DNA of 64,000 nucleotides from Desulfitobacterium chlororespirans DSM 11544 (GTDB lineage: Bacteria; Bacillota; Desulfitobacteriia; Desulfitobacteriales; Desulfitobacteriaceae): positions 1-64,000 of the forward strand of contig NZ_FRDN01000015.1 of the NCBI RefSeq assembly GCF_900143285.1, read 5' to 3'. The first letter of the stretch is position 1. Every line of letters starts with the position of its first letter. Of this stretch, positions 6,121-13,575 are shown one piece after another. The notes beneath the pieces were generated by a model. It worked only from the letters and a program-made list of their open reading frames with translations. It was not told where the DNA came from and did no database searches. The position numbers and the translations under genes are program-made.

Positions 6121-6770
6121 GTTGATGCCTCCTTTACAATTTCACTCAGCAGGTGAATCTCAAACTTAACCGGTGAGTGTGCTGCCTGCACAACTTCTCG
6201 CATCTTTAGCCCCCGTTTTGCGTTATCCGCAACGAGAATGACCCTGGGGAAGCGATCTGCGCCGTCAAGCCTCTGCATGAGCGGGGATCCCTTGATTCCG
6301 TGCTTTTCGTAAAGCTTGGTATACTTCTCGACCTTGTCGAATTTGCTCTTGTTGGCACTGGATTCAAATTCGACACAGCACCAAAGCGTCTCCTGGGTCA
6401 TCTCGTTTCGGATGGAGCAAAGCGCATCACACCTCAGGATGCCGAATTCTTCAAGCTGCTCCAGTTCCCAGGACTGGATCCTTTTTTGCTTGGCCAGCCA
6501 CACATAAATCCATGAGATGGCAAGCGTGTGACGGGGCAGCGCCGGCCGCGTGTAAAAATAGACATAGGGCGAGTCCATTGATAGTCGGGCCCGCTTGATG
6601 AGCTTACGCTCATGGAGGGATTGGAGGCGTTCCTGGCATTTTCGCAAACCAGACTTAAACCGGAAATGGAGAGCGGCTATTTGCTGGGTGTCCATAGCTC
6701 CGCATAATTCGATGCTTTCTAAAATCTCCGCATCACGTTTTGACCCTTTCATCACGTGATTCAAACGCAT
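6108..6770 (-). CDS. Replication-relaxation family protein
   Basis: 220 residues. A winged-helix N-terminus (Ile-Leu-Glu-Ser-Ile-Glu-Leu-Cys-Gly-Ala-Met-Asp-Thr-Gln-Gln-Ile-Ala) is followed by a region with Tyr-Phe-Tyr-Thr-Arg and a later nuclease-like segment with Cys-Val-Glu-Phe-Glu and Lys-Tyr-Thr-Lys-Leu-Tyr. This is the plan of the replication-relaxation proteins found beside FtsK-like translocases on integrative elements and plasmids of Gram-positives. Start choice: ATG 6770 has AGGAGG only 3 bp away, and an in-frame TTG two codons later is 9 bp away, so translation may begin there. It overlaps the end of the FtsK-like gene by 38 bp, indicating tight coupling. Confidence 0.65.
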   Translation of the reverse strand: MRLNHVMKGSKRDAEILESIELCGAMDTQQIAALHFRFKSGLRKCQERLQSLHERKLIKRARLSMDSPYVYFYTRPALPRHTLAISWIYVWLAKQKRIQSWELEQLEEFGILRCDALCSIRNEMTQETLWCCVEFESSANKSKFDKVEKYTKLYEKHGIKGSPLMQRLDGADRFPRVILVADNAKRGLKMREVVQAAHSPVKFEIHLLSEIVKEASTCTQ

Positions 6771-7872
6771 ACACCTCCTTGGGAACCTTGGCGTCCAGTA
6801 TCGAGTGGGCTTCCCGCGCTGACAGATACATCGTCTGGACCATCTGGTCAGTGTCGTTGTTCCAGATTGCCCGCCCCTGGATTTTTGGCAGCTCCGCGCC
6901 CCGGGTGTTGCCCATGCCGAGGACAATCTGACTATCCATCACGTCCCGGACGTAAAAGCACAGTGCGCCGGCCAGCATGGAGCGGGTGTCCGTAAATCCG
7001 TCCCAGACCTTACCTGAAGGCTTTTGGGTAGCGAGAATAAGAGAGATGCCACTGGCCCTTGCGAGATGGGCTAAGTCGTCAATGGCCTCCTGAGCTGCCT
7101 TGGACTTGATTTGGGTGAGTTCATCAACGATTAGTACGAGATAGGGGAGGTCATTGTGTTTTTCGCGGTACTCCTGATAATTTTGACAGCTATGGGCTTT
7201 GAGGATCTTGGTTCGCCGTCTCATTTCCTGGATATGAGCGTCTAATAGATTCTCAGTTTCCGTCTCGGTGAGCGCGAGATTGACCCAGGGAGCAAAGCGT
7301 GGGAAGTCTAAGCCTTTGCGGTCAATCACAGACACTTTGACCCCGGAGAGCAGAAGAGCGGTCATAACTCCGATTAGCCAGGATGTTTTGCCGTAGTTTG
7401 TCATGCCTCCGCACATGGCGTGGGGGAGCTTATACATGTCCTCGACAATGAGTTTCCCGGAAGGAGTCACACCGATGGGGAGCGGGGCCAGCATGTCGCT
7501 GTATGCGCTGGGTTCGAAGTTGAATTTAATGATGTTGGGATACCCGGTGGAATAGATGTGCATCGTGAGCCGGCGGCCTTTGCACTCAAATTCCACGATG
7601 GAATTAGAAAATGTCTCGAAGTAGACGCGCTCTTTTTCGAAGTCTTTTCTCGCGACCCCGGGAGGGAGGATATAGACTAAGTCCCATCCGGATTCGGTTT
7701 TCTTTTTGGCCTTGAGGAGCGGTCTTAGCTCATCCTTGTTCTGCAGCCGTAATGCTTTTATAACCTCATTGACCTTGTAAGATTGGTCGTTTCGGTGGAT
7801 TTGCTTGAGGCCCCAGTAGATTGCTTTTGCAATTAAGCCTAAAATATCAACTTGGATGATTGAGTGAGCCAC
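6733..7872 (-). CDS. FtsK/SpoIIIE-family DNA translocase of an integrative element
   Basis: 379 residues. Walker A is Gly-Met-Thr-Asn-Tyr-Gly-Lys-Thr-Ser at about 156-164 and Walker B is Leu-Val-Leu-Ile-Val-Asp-Glu-Leu at 245-252. A later Ser-Leu-Ile-Leu-Ala-Thr-Gln-Lys-Pro matches the sensor segment of FtsK motors. It lacks the four-helix membrane domain and gamma domain of cell-division FtsK. Motors of this size serve as coupling proteins or double-stranded DNA pumps in integrative conjugative elements. The start is GTG 7872 behind GGAGGGAGG. It lies between an RHH-like gene and the replication-relaxation gene, all overlapping, forming one transfer/replication unit. No relaxase or type IV secretion gene is visible here. 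Confidence 0.8.
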   Translation of the reverse strand: MAHSIIQVDILGLIAKAIYWGLKQIHRNDQSYKVNEVIKALRLQNKDELRPLLKAKKKTESGWDLVYILPPGVARKDFEKERVYFETFSNSIVEFECKGRRLTMHIYSTGYPNIIKFNFEPSAYSDMLAPLPIGVTPSGKLIVEDMYKLPHAMCGGMTNYGKTSWLIGVMTALLLSGVKVSVIDRKGLDFPRFAPWVNLALTETETENLLDAHIQEMRRRTKILKAHSCQNYQEYREKHNDLPYLVLIVDELTQIKSKAAQEAIDDLAHLARASGISLILATQKPSGKVWDGFTDTRSMLAGALCFYVRDVMDSQIVLGMGNTRGAELPKIQGRAIWNNDTDQMVQTMYLSAREAHSILDAKVPKEVYAFESRDERVKT

Positions 7873-8065
7873 GGACCTCCCTCCTTAACTCCTGTACAAG
7901 CCGGTCGACTCGCCGGGGATCATCCCGGTCGAACAGTACCCGTCTTACTCCGTCACGGATAATGTCGGCCATCTCGCCATAGGACAACTGCCGGCGATCC
8001 AACTCGGCCATGATGTCCCAGTCTCGCTCGCGTAGTCTGGCCTTTAGCCATTGTTCTTTTGCCAA
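7847..8065 (-). CDS. Small basic protein, possible ribbon-helix-helix regulator
   Basis: About 72 residues from TTG 8065, which has AAAGGGG 8 bp upstream. A TTG at 8092 is also in frame but has no ribosome binding site. The sequence is very rich in Arg and Asp, with a segment Glu-Met-Ala-Asp-Ile-Ile-Arg-Asp-Gly-Val-Arg-Arg-Val that looks like the second helix of a ribbon-helix-helix fold. It overlaps the FtsK gene by 26 bp and heads the transfer unit, which fits an accessory DNA-binding protein. The family assignment is tentative. Confidence 0.5.
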   Translation of the reverse strand: MAKEQWLKARLRERDWDIMAELDRRQLSYGEMADIIRDGVRRVLFDRDDPRRVDRLVQELRREVRGSLNHPS

Positions 8066-8118
8066 TTTATCAGCCCCTTTCGTGTGCCTCAAATGTGGAA
8101 CAATTTACTTGTTGTAAT

Positions 8119-8162
8119 TCATATTCGTGTTCGTGGATAATATTCTTAAACGCGAATATTTT
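8119..8162 (-). promoter_or_regulatory. Putative promoter/operator of the transfer operon
   Basis: In the gap before the RHH/FtsK operon, CATATTCGTG and the inverted copy CGCGAATATT (8 of 10 positions alike) flank an AT-rich spacer containing GATAATATT. The half-site also contains TTCGTGTTCG, reminiscent of the operator near 3731. A regulator site is likely but not identified. Confidence 0.4.
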
Positions 8163-8166
8163 GTAA

Positions 8167-8193
8167 TAAAAAAATTCCCCTTAGTAGGGGAAT
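8167..8193 (-). terminator. Terminator overlapping the end of the XRE gene
   Basis: Minus-strand ATTCCCCT pairs with AGGGGAAT and is followed by TTTTTTT. The TAA of the regulator gene lies in the loop. Confidence 0.8.
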
Positions 8194-8369
8194 AGATAGT
8201 CCATTGTTTTGTCTAAAGCTTTTGCTAAACGTTGAGCAACCGGGACTGAGATATTTGGCTTTAAACCATTTTCAATCAGGCTTATTTGTGCTTGCCTGAC
8301 ATTTGCAAGTTTCGAAAGCTCTTTTTGAGTCAGCCCTTTTTCTTCACGGGCCTCCCGAACTCTATTCAT
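8181..8369 (-). CDS. Cro/CI-type (XRE) transcriptional regulator
   Basis: 62 residues forming a single helix-turn-helix domain: Leu-Thr-Gln-Lys-Glu-Leu-Ser-Lys-Leu-Ala-Asn-Val then Gln-Ala-Gln-Ile-Ser-Leu-Ile-Glu-Asn-Gly, the classic XRE pattern. The start is placed at the second of two near ATGs by comparison with the upstream paralogue, whose leader (GGTGATGCA then ATGAAT) is almost identical. The two tandem regulators are probably cotranscribed and set the quiescent state of the element. DNA-binding only; no effector domain. Confidence 0.75.
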   Translation of the reverse strand: MNRVREAREEKGLTQKELSKLANVRQAQISLIENGLKPNISVPVAQRLAKALDKTMDYLFPY

Positions 8370-8403
8370 ATGCATCACCAAGGAAATATATTCCATATCG
8401 ACT

Positions 8404-8616
8404 CTATAAAATCCTCTTATTCAGACCGTAATCAGGAAAAAGTTCTTCGGCCGGTACACCAAGGGCACGTGAGAGGCTCAATCCAGTCTCCAACTCGATT
8501 TTCTTTTTAATTCCTCTTTCAATTCTGCTTATCTCAGGTTGAGGGACCCCTGAACGAAAAGATAATTCTTCTTGGGTTATTCCCAATGCTTTTCTAGCTT
8601 TTCTAACTTGATTCAT
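8404..8616 (-). CDS. Cro/CI-type (XRE) transcriptional regulator
   Basis: 70 residues with the helix-turn-helix Ile-Thr-Gln-Glu-Glu-Leu-Ser-Phe-Arg-Ser-Gly-Val and the recognition helix Gln-Pro-Glu-Ile-Ser-Arg-Ile-Glu-Arg-Gly. AAGGTGA lies before ATG 8616. An in-frame GTG/ATG pair three codons earlier is less well placed. It is divergent from a third XRE gene at 8807 across a 190-bp control region with a perfect palindrome, the layout of a CI/Cro-like switch. Confidence 0.75.
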   Translation of the reverse strand: MNQVRKARKALGITQEELSFRSGVPQPEISRIERGIKKKIELETGLSLSRALGVPAEELFPDYGLNKRIL

Positions 8617-8681
8617 TTGCATCACCTTAAGTAGGAAAATTTACCACATTTAAAGATGACACAGATCTATCAAACTATTCA

Positions 8682-8693
8682 ATGTACGTACAT
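8682..8693. promoter_or_regulatory. Palindromic operator in the divergent regulator region
   Basis: ATGTACGTACAT is a perfect 12-bp palindrome between the divergent XRE genes and followed by AT-rich DNA. It is a good candidate operator for one of the three regulators. Confidence 0.5.
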
Positions 8694-8806
8694 ACATAAA
8701 ATATATGATCGGTCGGTTTTTGTCGCAGAATGGTTACCGGAGTACGGCGAAAATCACCTTATTTCGACGCTGTAAAAGATATAACATATAGATAGGACAT
8801 GACAGC

Positions 8807-9001
8807 ATGGGCTTTGGACGGAACGTGGCGAGATATAGGAAACTAAGAAAAATGAGGCAGGCGGACTTAGCGCAGGAGACAGGGCTCAGCAAGGGATATA
8901 TAAGCAGAATCGAAAGAGGTGAGGCGGTTCCAGGAGCTAAGACTGCTGCCATTATCGCCGAAAAGCTAAAAATAGGTATGGATGATCTTAAGAAAGAATA
9001 G
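8807..9001 (+). CDS. Cro/CI-type (XRE) transcriptional regulator, divergent
   Basis: 64 residues, one XRE domain: Met-Arg-Gln-Ala-Asp-Leu-Ala-Gln-Glu-Thr-Gly-Leu-Ser-Lys-Gly-Tyr-Ile-Ser-Arg-Ile-Glu-Arg-Gly-Glu, with the C-terminal dimer helix. It faces away from the two tandem regulators at 8181-8616, forming a switch with them. The ribosome binding site is weak (AGGACATGACAGC before ATG), as often seen for repressors kept at low level. Confidence 0.75.
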   Translation: MGFGRNVARYRKLRKMRQADLAQETGLSKGYISRIERGEAVPGAKTAAIIAEKLKIGMDDLKKE

Positions 9002-9067
9002 GGCATTTTGAGGGAACAACCCTTAAAATAATAAACTTGCTTAAGAAGATTGGAGATGAGTTAAAGC

Positions 9068-9331
9068 ATGACCCAGTCCCCGTTATTACAACATGGTGAA
9101 ATCCCGTATAAGTTCCCGCTGCATAAGCTTTCCCTTCAAACTCTCCCAATGAATACTGTCGGAATCCATATTTCAGGAGAAATAATTGTGAATGATCGCC
9201 ATAATAAGAACCCTCAATTCGCGTATTATTTAGCGTTATTAGCTGAAGCTTCAAAATTAAATACCGATCGCATTTTTGAAGTCGATAGTAATGGGGACTT
9301 AATCGCACGGATAATACGATGTACAACATGA
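9068..9331 (+). CDS. Hypothetical protein (87 aa) at the element end
   Basis: It starts at ATG behind GGAGATGAG. The product has Ile-Ser-Gly-Glu-Ile-Ile-Val-Asn-Asp-Arg-His and a C-terminal Glu-Val-Asp-Ser-Asn-Gly-Asp-Leu-Ile-Ala-Arg-Ile-Ile-Arg, suggesting a small alpha/beta domain. It follows the divergent XRE gene by 66 bp and ends before a strong terminator, then the attachment site. This is the position where an excisionase or integrase would be expected, but it resembles neither. Confidence 0.5.
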   Translation: MTQSPLLQHGEIPYKFPLHKLSLQTLPMNTVGIHISGEIIVNDRHNKNPQFAYYLALLAEASKLNTDRIFEVDSNGDLIARIIRCTT

Positions 9332-9380
9332 ATAGTCTAAATATATAGTAGAGAAAAGGCTCAAAAACCTTAAAATGCTG

Positions 9381-9421
9381 AAAAACCCCTCAGTCAATCC
9401 GATGCGACCGAGGGGTTTTTA
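9381..9421 (+). terminator. Intrinsic terminator
   Basis: AAAAACCCCTC pairs with GAGGGGTTTTT. It is the last transcriptional stop inside the mobile element. Confidence 0.85.
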
Positions 9422-9432
9422 AATCGGAAACT

Positions 9433-9450
9433 TACAGCCAATATACAGCC
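9433..9450. repeat. Paired TACAGCC repeats, possible integrase arm sites
   Basis: TACAGCC at 9433-9439 and again at 9444-9450, exactly 11 bp (one helical turn) apart and about 90 bp inside the tRNA remnant. Short direct repeats here are typical of integrase or excisionase arm binding. Confidence 0.45.
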
Positions 9451-9536
9451 TATAGGTTGATAAACAACAGAAATATAAGCAATAATCATAATAAAACGGA
9501 TAGTATAGGCTTGTTTTTGTCCAAAAAACAGTCAGC

Positions 9537-9597
9537 GCTAGTTTCAGGTACTAGTGAGTGTACGCTCATGGAGGTTCAAGTCCTCTCGTCCGCACCA
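9537..9597 (+). other. 3' remnant of tRNA-Leu(CAG): attachment site and end of the mobile element
   Basis: From 9537 the sequence reads as the 3' half of a leucine tRNA. The anticodon stem CTAGT/ACTAG holds a 7-base loop with CAG. Then come a long variable arm with GAG/CTC pairing, a T-arm GGAGG-TTCAAGT-CCTCT, the acceptor strand CGTCCGC, discriminator A and encoded CCA. The matching acceptor 5' strand and D-arm are absent upstream, so this cannot be a functional gene. It is the copy of the tRNA end left by site-specific integration. The intact tRNA should be at the other end of the element, beyond position 1. Confidence 0.8.
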
Positions 9598-9607
9598 TAT
9601 GTCATTA

Positions 9608-9638
9608 AAACCCGCATTGGATGCGGGTTTGTTTTTTT
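9608..9638 (+). terminator. tRNA-locus terminator 1
   Basis: AAACCCGCAT pairs with ATGCGGGTTT and is followed by GTTTTTTT. It is the original terminator of the interrupted tRNA gene. Confidence 0.85.
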
Positions 9639-9666
9639 AAAGCAGGGTTTTTCCCTGCTTTTTTTC
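9639..9666 (+). terminator. tRNA-locus terminator 2
   Basis: AAAGCAGGG pairs with CCCTGCTTT, followed by a T run, directly after the first terminator. Confidence 0.8.
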
Positions 9667-9753
9667 CAGGGGTTTACATCGAACCGCACGGAATGTCATG
9701 AAGCATAGCGAAATTTCCTCTACCATATGGCTCATACGGAAAGGAGCGAAACG

Positions 9754-9894
9754 ATGGATTGGATCACAGGTATACAGAGAGCCGTGGATTATGTGGAAGC
9801 CCATCTTACGGAACCTATCATGAAGAAGCGGCGAAGCAGGCTTATTCGTCCAGTTTTCATTTTTCAGAAAACATTAGCCGAAATAAAACAATAG
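9754..9894 (+). pseudogene. Truncated, frameshifted AraC-family regulator
   Basis: ATG 9754 has a good GGAAAGGAG site. It begins Met-Asp-Trp-Ile-Thr-Gly-Ile-Gln-Arg-Ala-Val-Asp-Tyr-Val-Glu-Ala-His-Leu-Thr-Glu-Pro-Ile, the usual start of AraC/GyrI-like-type regulators. From about 9820 the homology shifts frame: reading the +1 frame gives Tyr-Glu-Glu-Ala-Ala-Lys-Gln-Ala-Tyr-Ser-Ser-Ser-Phe-His-Phe, the next part of the first helix-turn-helix. A few bases (probably four) were therefore lost. After about 9866 the similarity ends. The 46-codon product cannot be functional. It borders the tRNA locus, where indels linked to element integration are common. Confidence 0.65.
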
Positions 9895-10313
9895 AAAACC
9901 ATGCGAAATGAGTTTTGCTGCAATAAAATACAGTGAAAAGCAAAGAACAGATACCATTCGGTGTTTGTTCTTTGCTTTTACTCAAATATAGATAAGTTCG
10001 GCGGTGCTAACCGTAAAGATCTTGAATTTTGGGAAATTTAGAGGATTTATTTCGGTAAAGGATTTAATTTTAATTATTATAAATATAAAATTTTTATTAA
10101 TCTTAATAATTGGTTGTTCATTTTTCTCAGAAGCGCAAGTATAATAAATTTAAGGGAAATAGGCCCGTTTAAGGCCTTATAGGACCAAAGGGAAAATATT
10201 TTGGAGCAGAAAAAACAGAAGAGGATAAAGAATAATTTTGGCGAAATTGTATATACGTTTTGTTTAAATGAGATAAAAAGTACATATTTGTAAATTAAGA
10301 ACAGGAGTGTTGT
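9895..10313 (+). promoter_or_regulatory. 419-bp gap: terminator, then long AT-rich leader of the HD-GYP gene
   Basis: After the AraC remnant there is a strong hairpin (9933-9981), then about 330 bp of AT-rich DNA. TATAAT near 10140 with TTCATT 17 bp upstream is a possible sigma-A promoter, giving a 5' leader of about 160 nt. I looked for a cyclic-di-GMP riboswitch in this leader and do not see its conserved core. No coding frame is supported. Confidence 0.4.
9933..9981 (+). terminator. Strong hairpin terminator
   Basis: GTGAAAAGCAAAGAACA pairs with TGTTCTTTGCTTTTAC around a 15-base loop. The stem is nearly perfect over 17 bp and A/T flanks on both sides would serve both strands. Confidence 0.7.
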
Positions 10314-11384
10314 ATGCGTTTAGTAAATATTGCATATGTGGGCGAAGGAGAAGTGCTGGCTCGGCCTCTGGTTAGTCCTAACGGAAAGGTCCTATTGCAG
10401 GCAGGAGTAATGCTCACTCGTAATTATATAGATAAATTATCCCGTTTAGGGTTTGATACCATGTTTATTGAGGATGATACCTTTCAGGATGTGGAGATCT
10501 ACTCTGCAGTATCCTTAAAAACACGTGAAACAGCTTACGCATCTTTGGAAAATCTGAGCAAAAATCTCAATGAATTACAACCTCACACCGTTAATCTGGG
10601 TGAGGTTAAAAGGGCAGTGCAAAACATCATCGCTGATCTTCTTTACAGTAAGGACATGCTGGGAAACGTTATGGAGATTCAGGGATATGATGATTATACT
10701 TTTCATCATTCGGTGAATACCACCATTATCGCTTTAATTATGGGGATATCTATGGGCTGGCATAATGGAAAACTGCTGGAGCTTGGTATGGGTGTGCTCA
10801 TGCATGATGTCGGCAAGATAAAGGTCCCGTCGGAGATACTTAATAAGAGGGGACCCCTTACTTCTGAAGAATTCGCAGAGATCAAAAAACATGCTGAATA
10901 TGGATTTGAAATCCTCCGGAAAAACCATGATATTAACTTACTGTCTGCTCACATCGCTCTTCAGCACCAAGAGCGTTGGGATGGCAGCGGTTATCCGAGG
11001 GGATTAAAAGGGAACCAGATTCACGAATATGGCCGGTTGGCTGCTGTTGCCGATGTTTATGAGGCTTTAACCAGCAAAAGGGTCTATCGGAATGCTCTGC
11101 AGCCGTATGAGGCCTATGAATATGTTATCGCCAATTCGGATACCCTTTTTGAACCTAAAGTAGTGCAGAACACCTTTTCCAAATGCATTACGCCCTATCC
11201 TACAGGTACAGGAGTCCGTCTCACCAACGGACTTCGCGGTAATGTGGTAAAGCAAAATTCCACTTTTCCGACCCGGCCTTATGTCCGAATGACCCATGAA
11301 GGAGAGATTCGCCTCATTGCTCCCATTGATTATAACCTGGCGGAACATCCTTCCTTGATGATCGTCGGCATAGAGAACAAATGA
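10314..11384 (+). CDS. HD-GYP domain cyclic-di-GMP phosphodiesterase
   Basis: 356 residues. A short N-terminal domain of about 115 residues is followed by the HD-GYP domain: His-His-Ser-Val-Asn at 131-135, the metal-binding Met-His-Asp-Val-Gly-Lys at 163-168, His-Gln-Glu-Arg-Trp-Asp-Gly-Ser-Gly-Tyr-Pro with GYP at 226-228, and Ala-Asp-Val-Tyr-Glu-Ala-Leu-Thr after it. All the usual metal and GYP residues are present, so it should hydrolyse cyclic-di-GMP, lowering the signal made by GGDEF proteins such as those at 40223 and 57683. No membrane segment or receiver domain is seen, and the input to the N-terminal part is unknown. AGGAG precedes the ATG. It is monocistronic. Confidence 0.9.
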   Translation: MRLVNIAYVGEGEVLARPLVSPNGKVLLQAGVMLTRNYIDKLSRLGFDTMFIEDDTFQDVEIYSAVSLKTRETAYASLENLSKNLNELQPHTVNLGEVKRAVQNIIADLLYSKDMLGNVMEIQGYDDYTFHHSVNTTIIALIMGISMGWHNGKLLELGMGVLMHDVGKIKVPSEILNKRGPLTSEEFAEIKKHAEYGFEILRKNHDINLLSAHIALQHQERWDGSGYPRGLKGNQIHEYGRLAAVADVYEALTSKRVYRNALQPYEAYEYVIANSDTLFEPKVVQNTFSKCITPYPTGTGVRLTNGLRGNVVKQNSTFPTRPYVRMTHEGEIRLIAPIDYNLAEHPSLMIVGIENK

Positions 11385-11410
11385 AAATTAAAAATTAAGG
11401 ATAAAGCAAA

Positions 11411-11449
11411 GAAGCAAAACCGGATTGATGCCCGGCTTTGCTTCTTTTT
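11411..11449 (+). terminator. Terminator between convergent genes
   Basis: GAAGCAAAACCGG pairs with CCGGCTTTGCTTC (one bulge), followed by TTTTT. Confidence 0.85.
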
Positions 11450-11456
11450 GCGTGGG

Positions 11457-13373
11457 TTAGGTCAGTAAGGCAGACAGCTTTTCAGCGTTATGAACGGGTT
11501 TATGGCAAGCGTAATTCTGACATAGGTAAGCGGTCACCTTCTCAGAGTCCAGGGGATAGTCTTTTAACCAAGGAATCAGTTCAGAAAGGGTACCCTCCTC
11601 ATAGAGAAGAGTGGTATAGGGACGGAACTCTTTAAAAATCATGGTCTTCATGTTCCCTAGCTCAGGATGCTGCAGAGAGCCGGCCAGGATAATCTCCCTG
11701 CTTTCCTGGAGAGCAAACTGGATGGCTTGTAGAAAAGCGCTATACCCTGAAGGATAAGTAGAAAGAGTGGCTTTAAAGGCATTTATCTGTTCATAGGCTC
11801 TCTCTTCCAGATCTCCATCTCCGGTAAACCGGGCAAGCCGAATCAGGTTCAGGGCAGAGATAGAATTGCCGGAGGGAGTTGCTCCATCATAGATTTCTTT
11901 AGGGCGGATCAGCAGTTCCTCAGCATCCCGGCCTGTTAAGAAGTACCCGGACTTTGCCCCATCCCAGAAAAGTTCATCCTGTTCTCTTTGCAGCTTGAGA
12001 GCGAATTCCAGGTACTCCTTTTTTCCGGAAGCCTGATAGAGTTCAATAAGGCCCCAGATTAAAAAGGCATAATCATCCAGGTAGCCTAAATGGGCGGAAT
12101 CCCCATTACGGTAGCGGGCTAACAGGCGTTGGTCGGCATAGAGGTTTTTCCGGATAAAACAAACGGCTTGCTCTGCTGCTTCGCCATAGGCGGGCTCGCC
12201 AAGGATTTGAGCGCCTTTGGCTAAGGCAGCGATCATTAATCCATTCCAGGAGGTGAGGATCTTGTCATCCTTGTGGGGAGGAATCCGTTCCTTGCGGACA
12301 GCAAAAAGCTTTTTCCGGGATTCCTCAAGGCGTCCTTTGAGGACTTCGAGAGAGTGCTGCCCTTCTGAGTCCAGAGCTTTCCAATCCGTATCCAGAAGAT
12401 TGGGGATGTTTTTTCCTTCGAAATTGCCTCCCAGGGTGATTCCGTAGGCTTGGCAGTAGAGCCGGCCTTCTTCATTACCAAGAATCCCGTGAATTTCCCG
12501 GGGAGTCCAGACATAGAATTTTCCTTCCACTCCTTCGGAGTCCGCATCCTCTGCAGAATAAAAGCCTCCTTCCGCAGCGGTCATATCCCGGAGGACATAA
12601 GCGAAGATCTCCCGGGCCTTTTGCTCATCATGAGGGTCATGCTGAGCTTGATAGTTTTCAAGATAGGCGATGGCTAATAAGCCATTGTCATAGAGCATTT
12701 TTTCGAAATGAGGAACAAGCCAATGACGGTCCGTGCTGTAACGGGCAAAGCCAAAGCCCACATGATCAAAGATACCGCCCTGCCCCATGCGTTCCAGGGT
12801 GGTTCGGACCATAAGAGCAGCCTGCTGGGCCTCCGGATCATCACCATGGTCATGGGCGTAACGAAGAAGAAAGGTTAAATGATGGGGAGTGGGAAATTTG
12901 GGCGCTCGTCCAAACCCTCCGTATTGACGATCAAAGGATTTTTGCAAGGTTTGAAAGGCTGTGTCCAGAATCTCTTTAGCCCAAGGAATAAAATCGTCCT
13001 GCTGGGCAGGAGTCAGTGAACTCGCCAAGGGTTCTTCACGGGAAGTAACGGCCTTATAGATGGCTTCAGCCGAGCCGCGAATCTTGGGCTGATCTTTTGC
13101 CCAAAGCTCTCCCAGCTGGGACAAAAGGCCGAGAATTCCCGGTCTTCCGTAGCGGCTTTCTTTGGGGAAATAGGTCCCGGCATAGAAAGGCTTCCGCTCA
13201 TCGGGAGTCAGAAACAGGGTCAAAGGCCATCCCCCTGAGCCGGTGAGAGCCTGGCAGAATTCCATATAGATATGGTCGACATCAGGACGTTCTTCCCGAT
13301 CCACTTTAATAGGCACGAAGTAACGGTTAATGAGCTGGGCAACTTCCTGGTCTTCAAAGGATTCCCGTTCCAT
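11457..13373 (-). pseudogene. Thioredoxin-domain protein (DUF255/YyaL family), main fragment
   Basis: A 638-codon frame whose first in-frame ATG is the Met of Val-Met-Glu-Arg-Glu-Ser-Phe, so it lacks the N-terminal 60 or so residues of the family. It keeps the rest of the thioredoxin-like domain (Trp-Pro-Leu-Thr-Leu-Phe-Leu-Thr-Pro, Gly-Thr-Tyr-Phe-Pro) and the long six-hairpin-like alpha/alpha domain (Lys-Phe-Pro-Thr-Pro-His-His; Trp-Asn-Gly-Leu-Met-Ile-Ala-Ala-Leu-Ala). The Cys-His-Trp-Cys motif is encoded just upstream at about 13377-13388 in the same frame as this fragment, but is cut off from the true start by a 19-bp insertion. A shortened protein might still be made from ATG 13373, without the CxxC. 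Family members are usually near 690 residues. Confidence 0.8.
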
Positions 13374-13394
13374 GACATGACACCAATGACAAGT

Positions 13395-13413
13395 CGCTTA
13401 CAGTACCCAGCTA
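13395..13413 (-). other. 19-bp insertion breaking the DUF255/YyaL gene
   Basis: Removing these 19 bases joins Leu-Ser-Ile-Gly-Tyr-Ser directly to Thr-Cys-His-Trp-Cys-His in one frame, exactly the family sequence. The insert brings a TAG and a frame change. It makes an 8-bp direct repeat (AGTACCCA at 13403-13410 and 13417-13424), which suggests slippage or a template-switch duplication and not a transposon. Confidence 0.75.
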
Positions 13414-13575
13414 CGAGTACCCAATAGATAAGAAGATCGGCTTATCTTCGGCTTTTGCTTTGGCAAAAGCTTCTTCACTCCAGGAATACCAATCAACTGG
13501 ATTGTAAGCGTGTTGAAGAAGATAAGGAGACTTTTCATTTATCAATCTATTGGGTATGCTTTTAATGTTTGCCAT
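13411..13575 (-). pseudogene. Thioredoxin-domain protein (DUF255/YyaL family), N-terminal fragment
   Basis: 54 codons from ATG 13575 (AGGAGG 9 bp upstream) to a premature TAG at 13411. It reads [22 protein letters not shown], the hallmark start of this family, and ends at Leu-Ser-Ile-Gly-Tyr-Ser, one residue before the expected Thr-Cys-His-Trp-Cys. The start and ribosome binding site are intact, so the break is probably recent. Confidence 0.8.

Noticed and set aside
9457-9708. An 83-codon open frame across the attachment site
   Set aside because: It runs through the tRNA-Leu remnant and both terminators, so it is a chance frame with no ribosome binding site.
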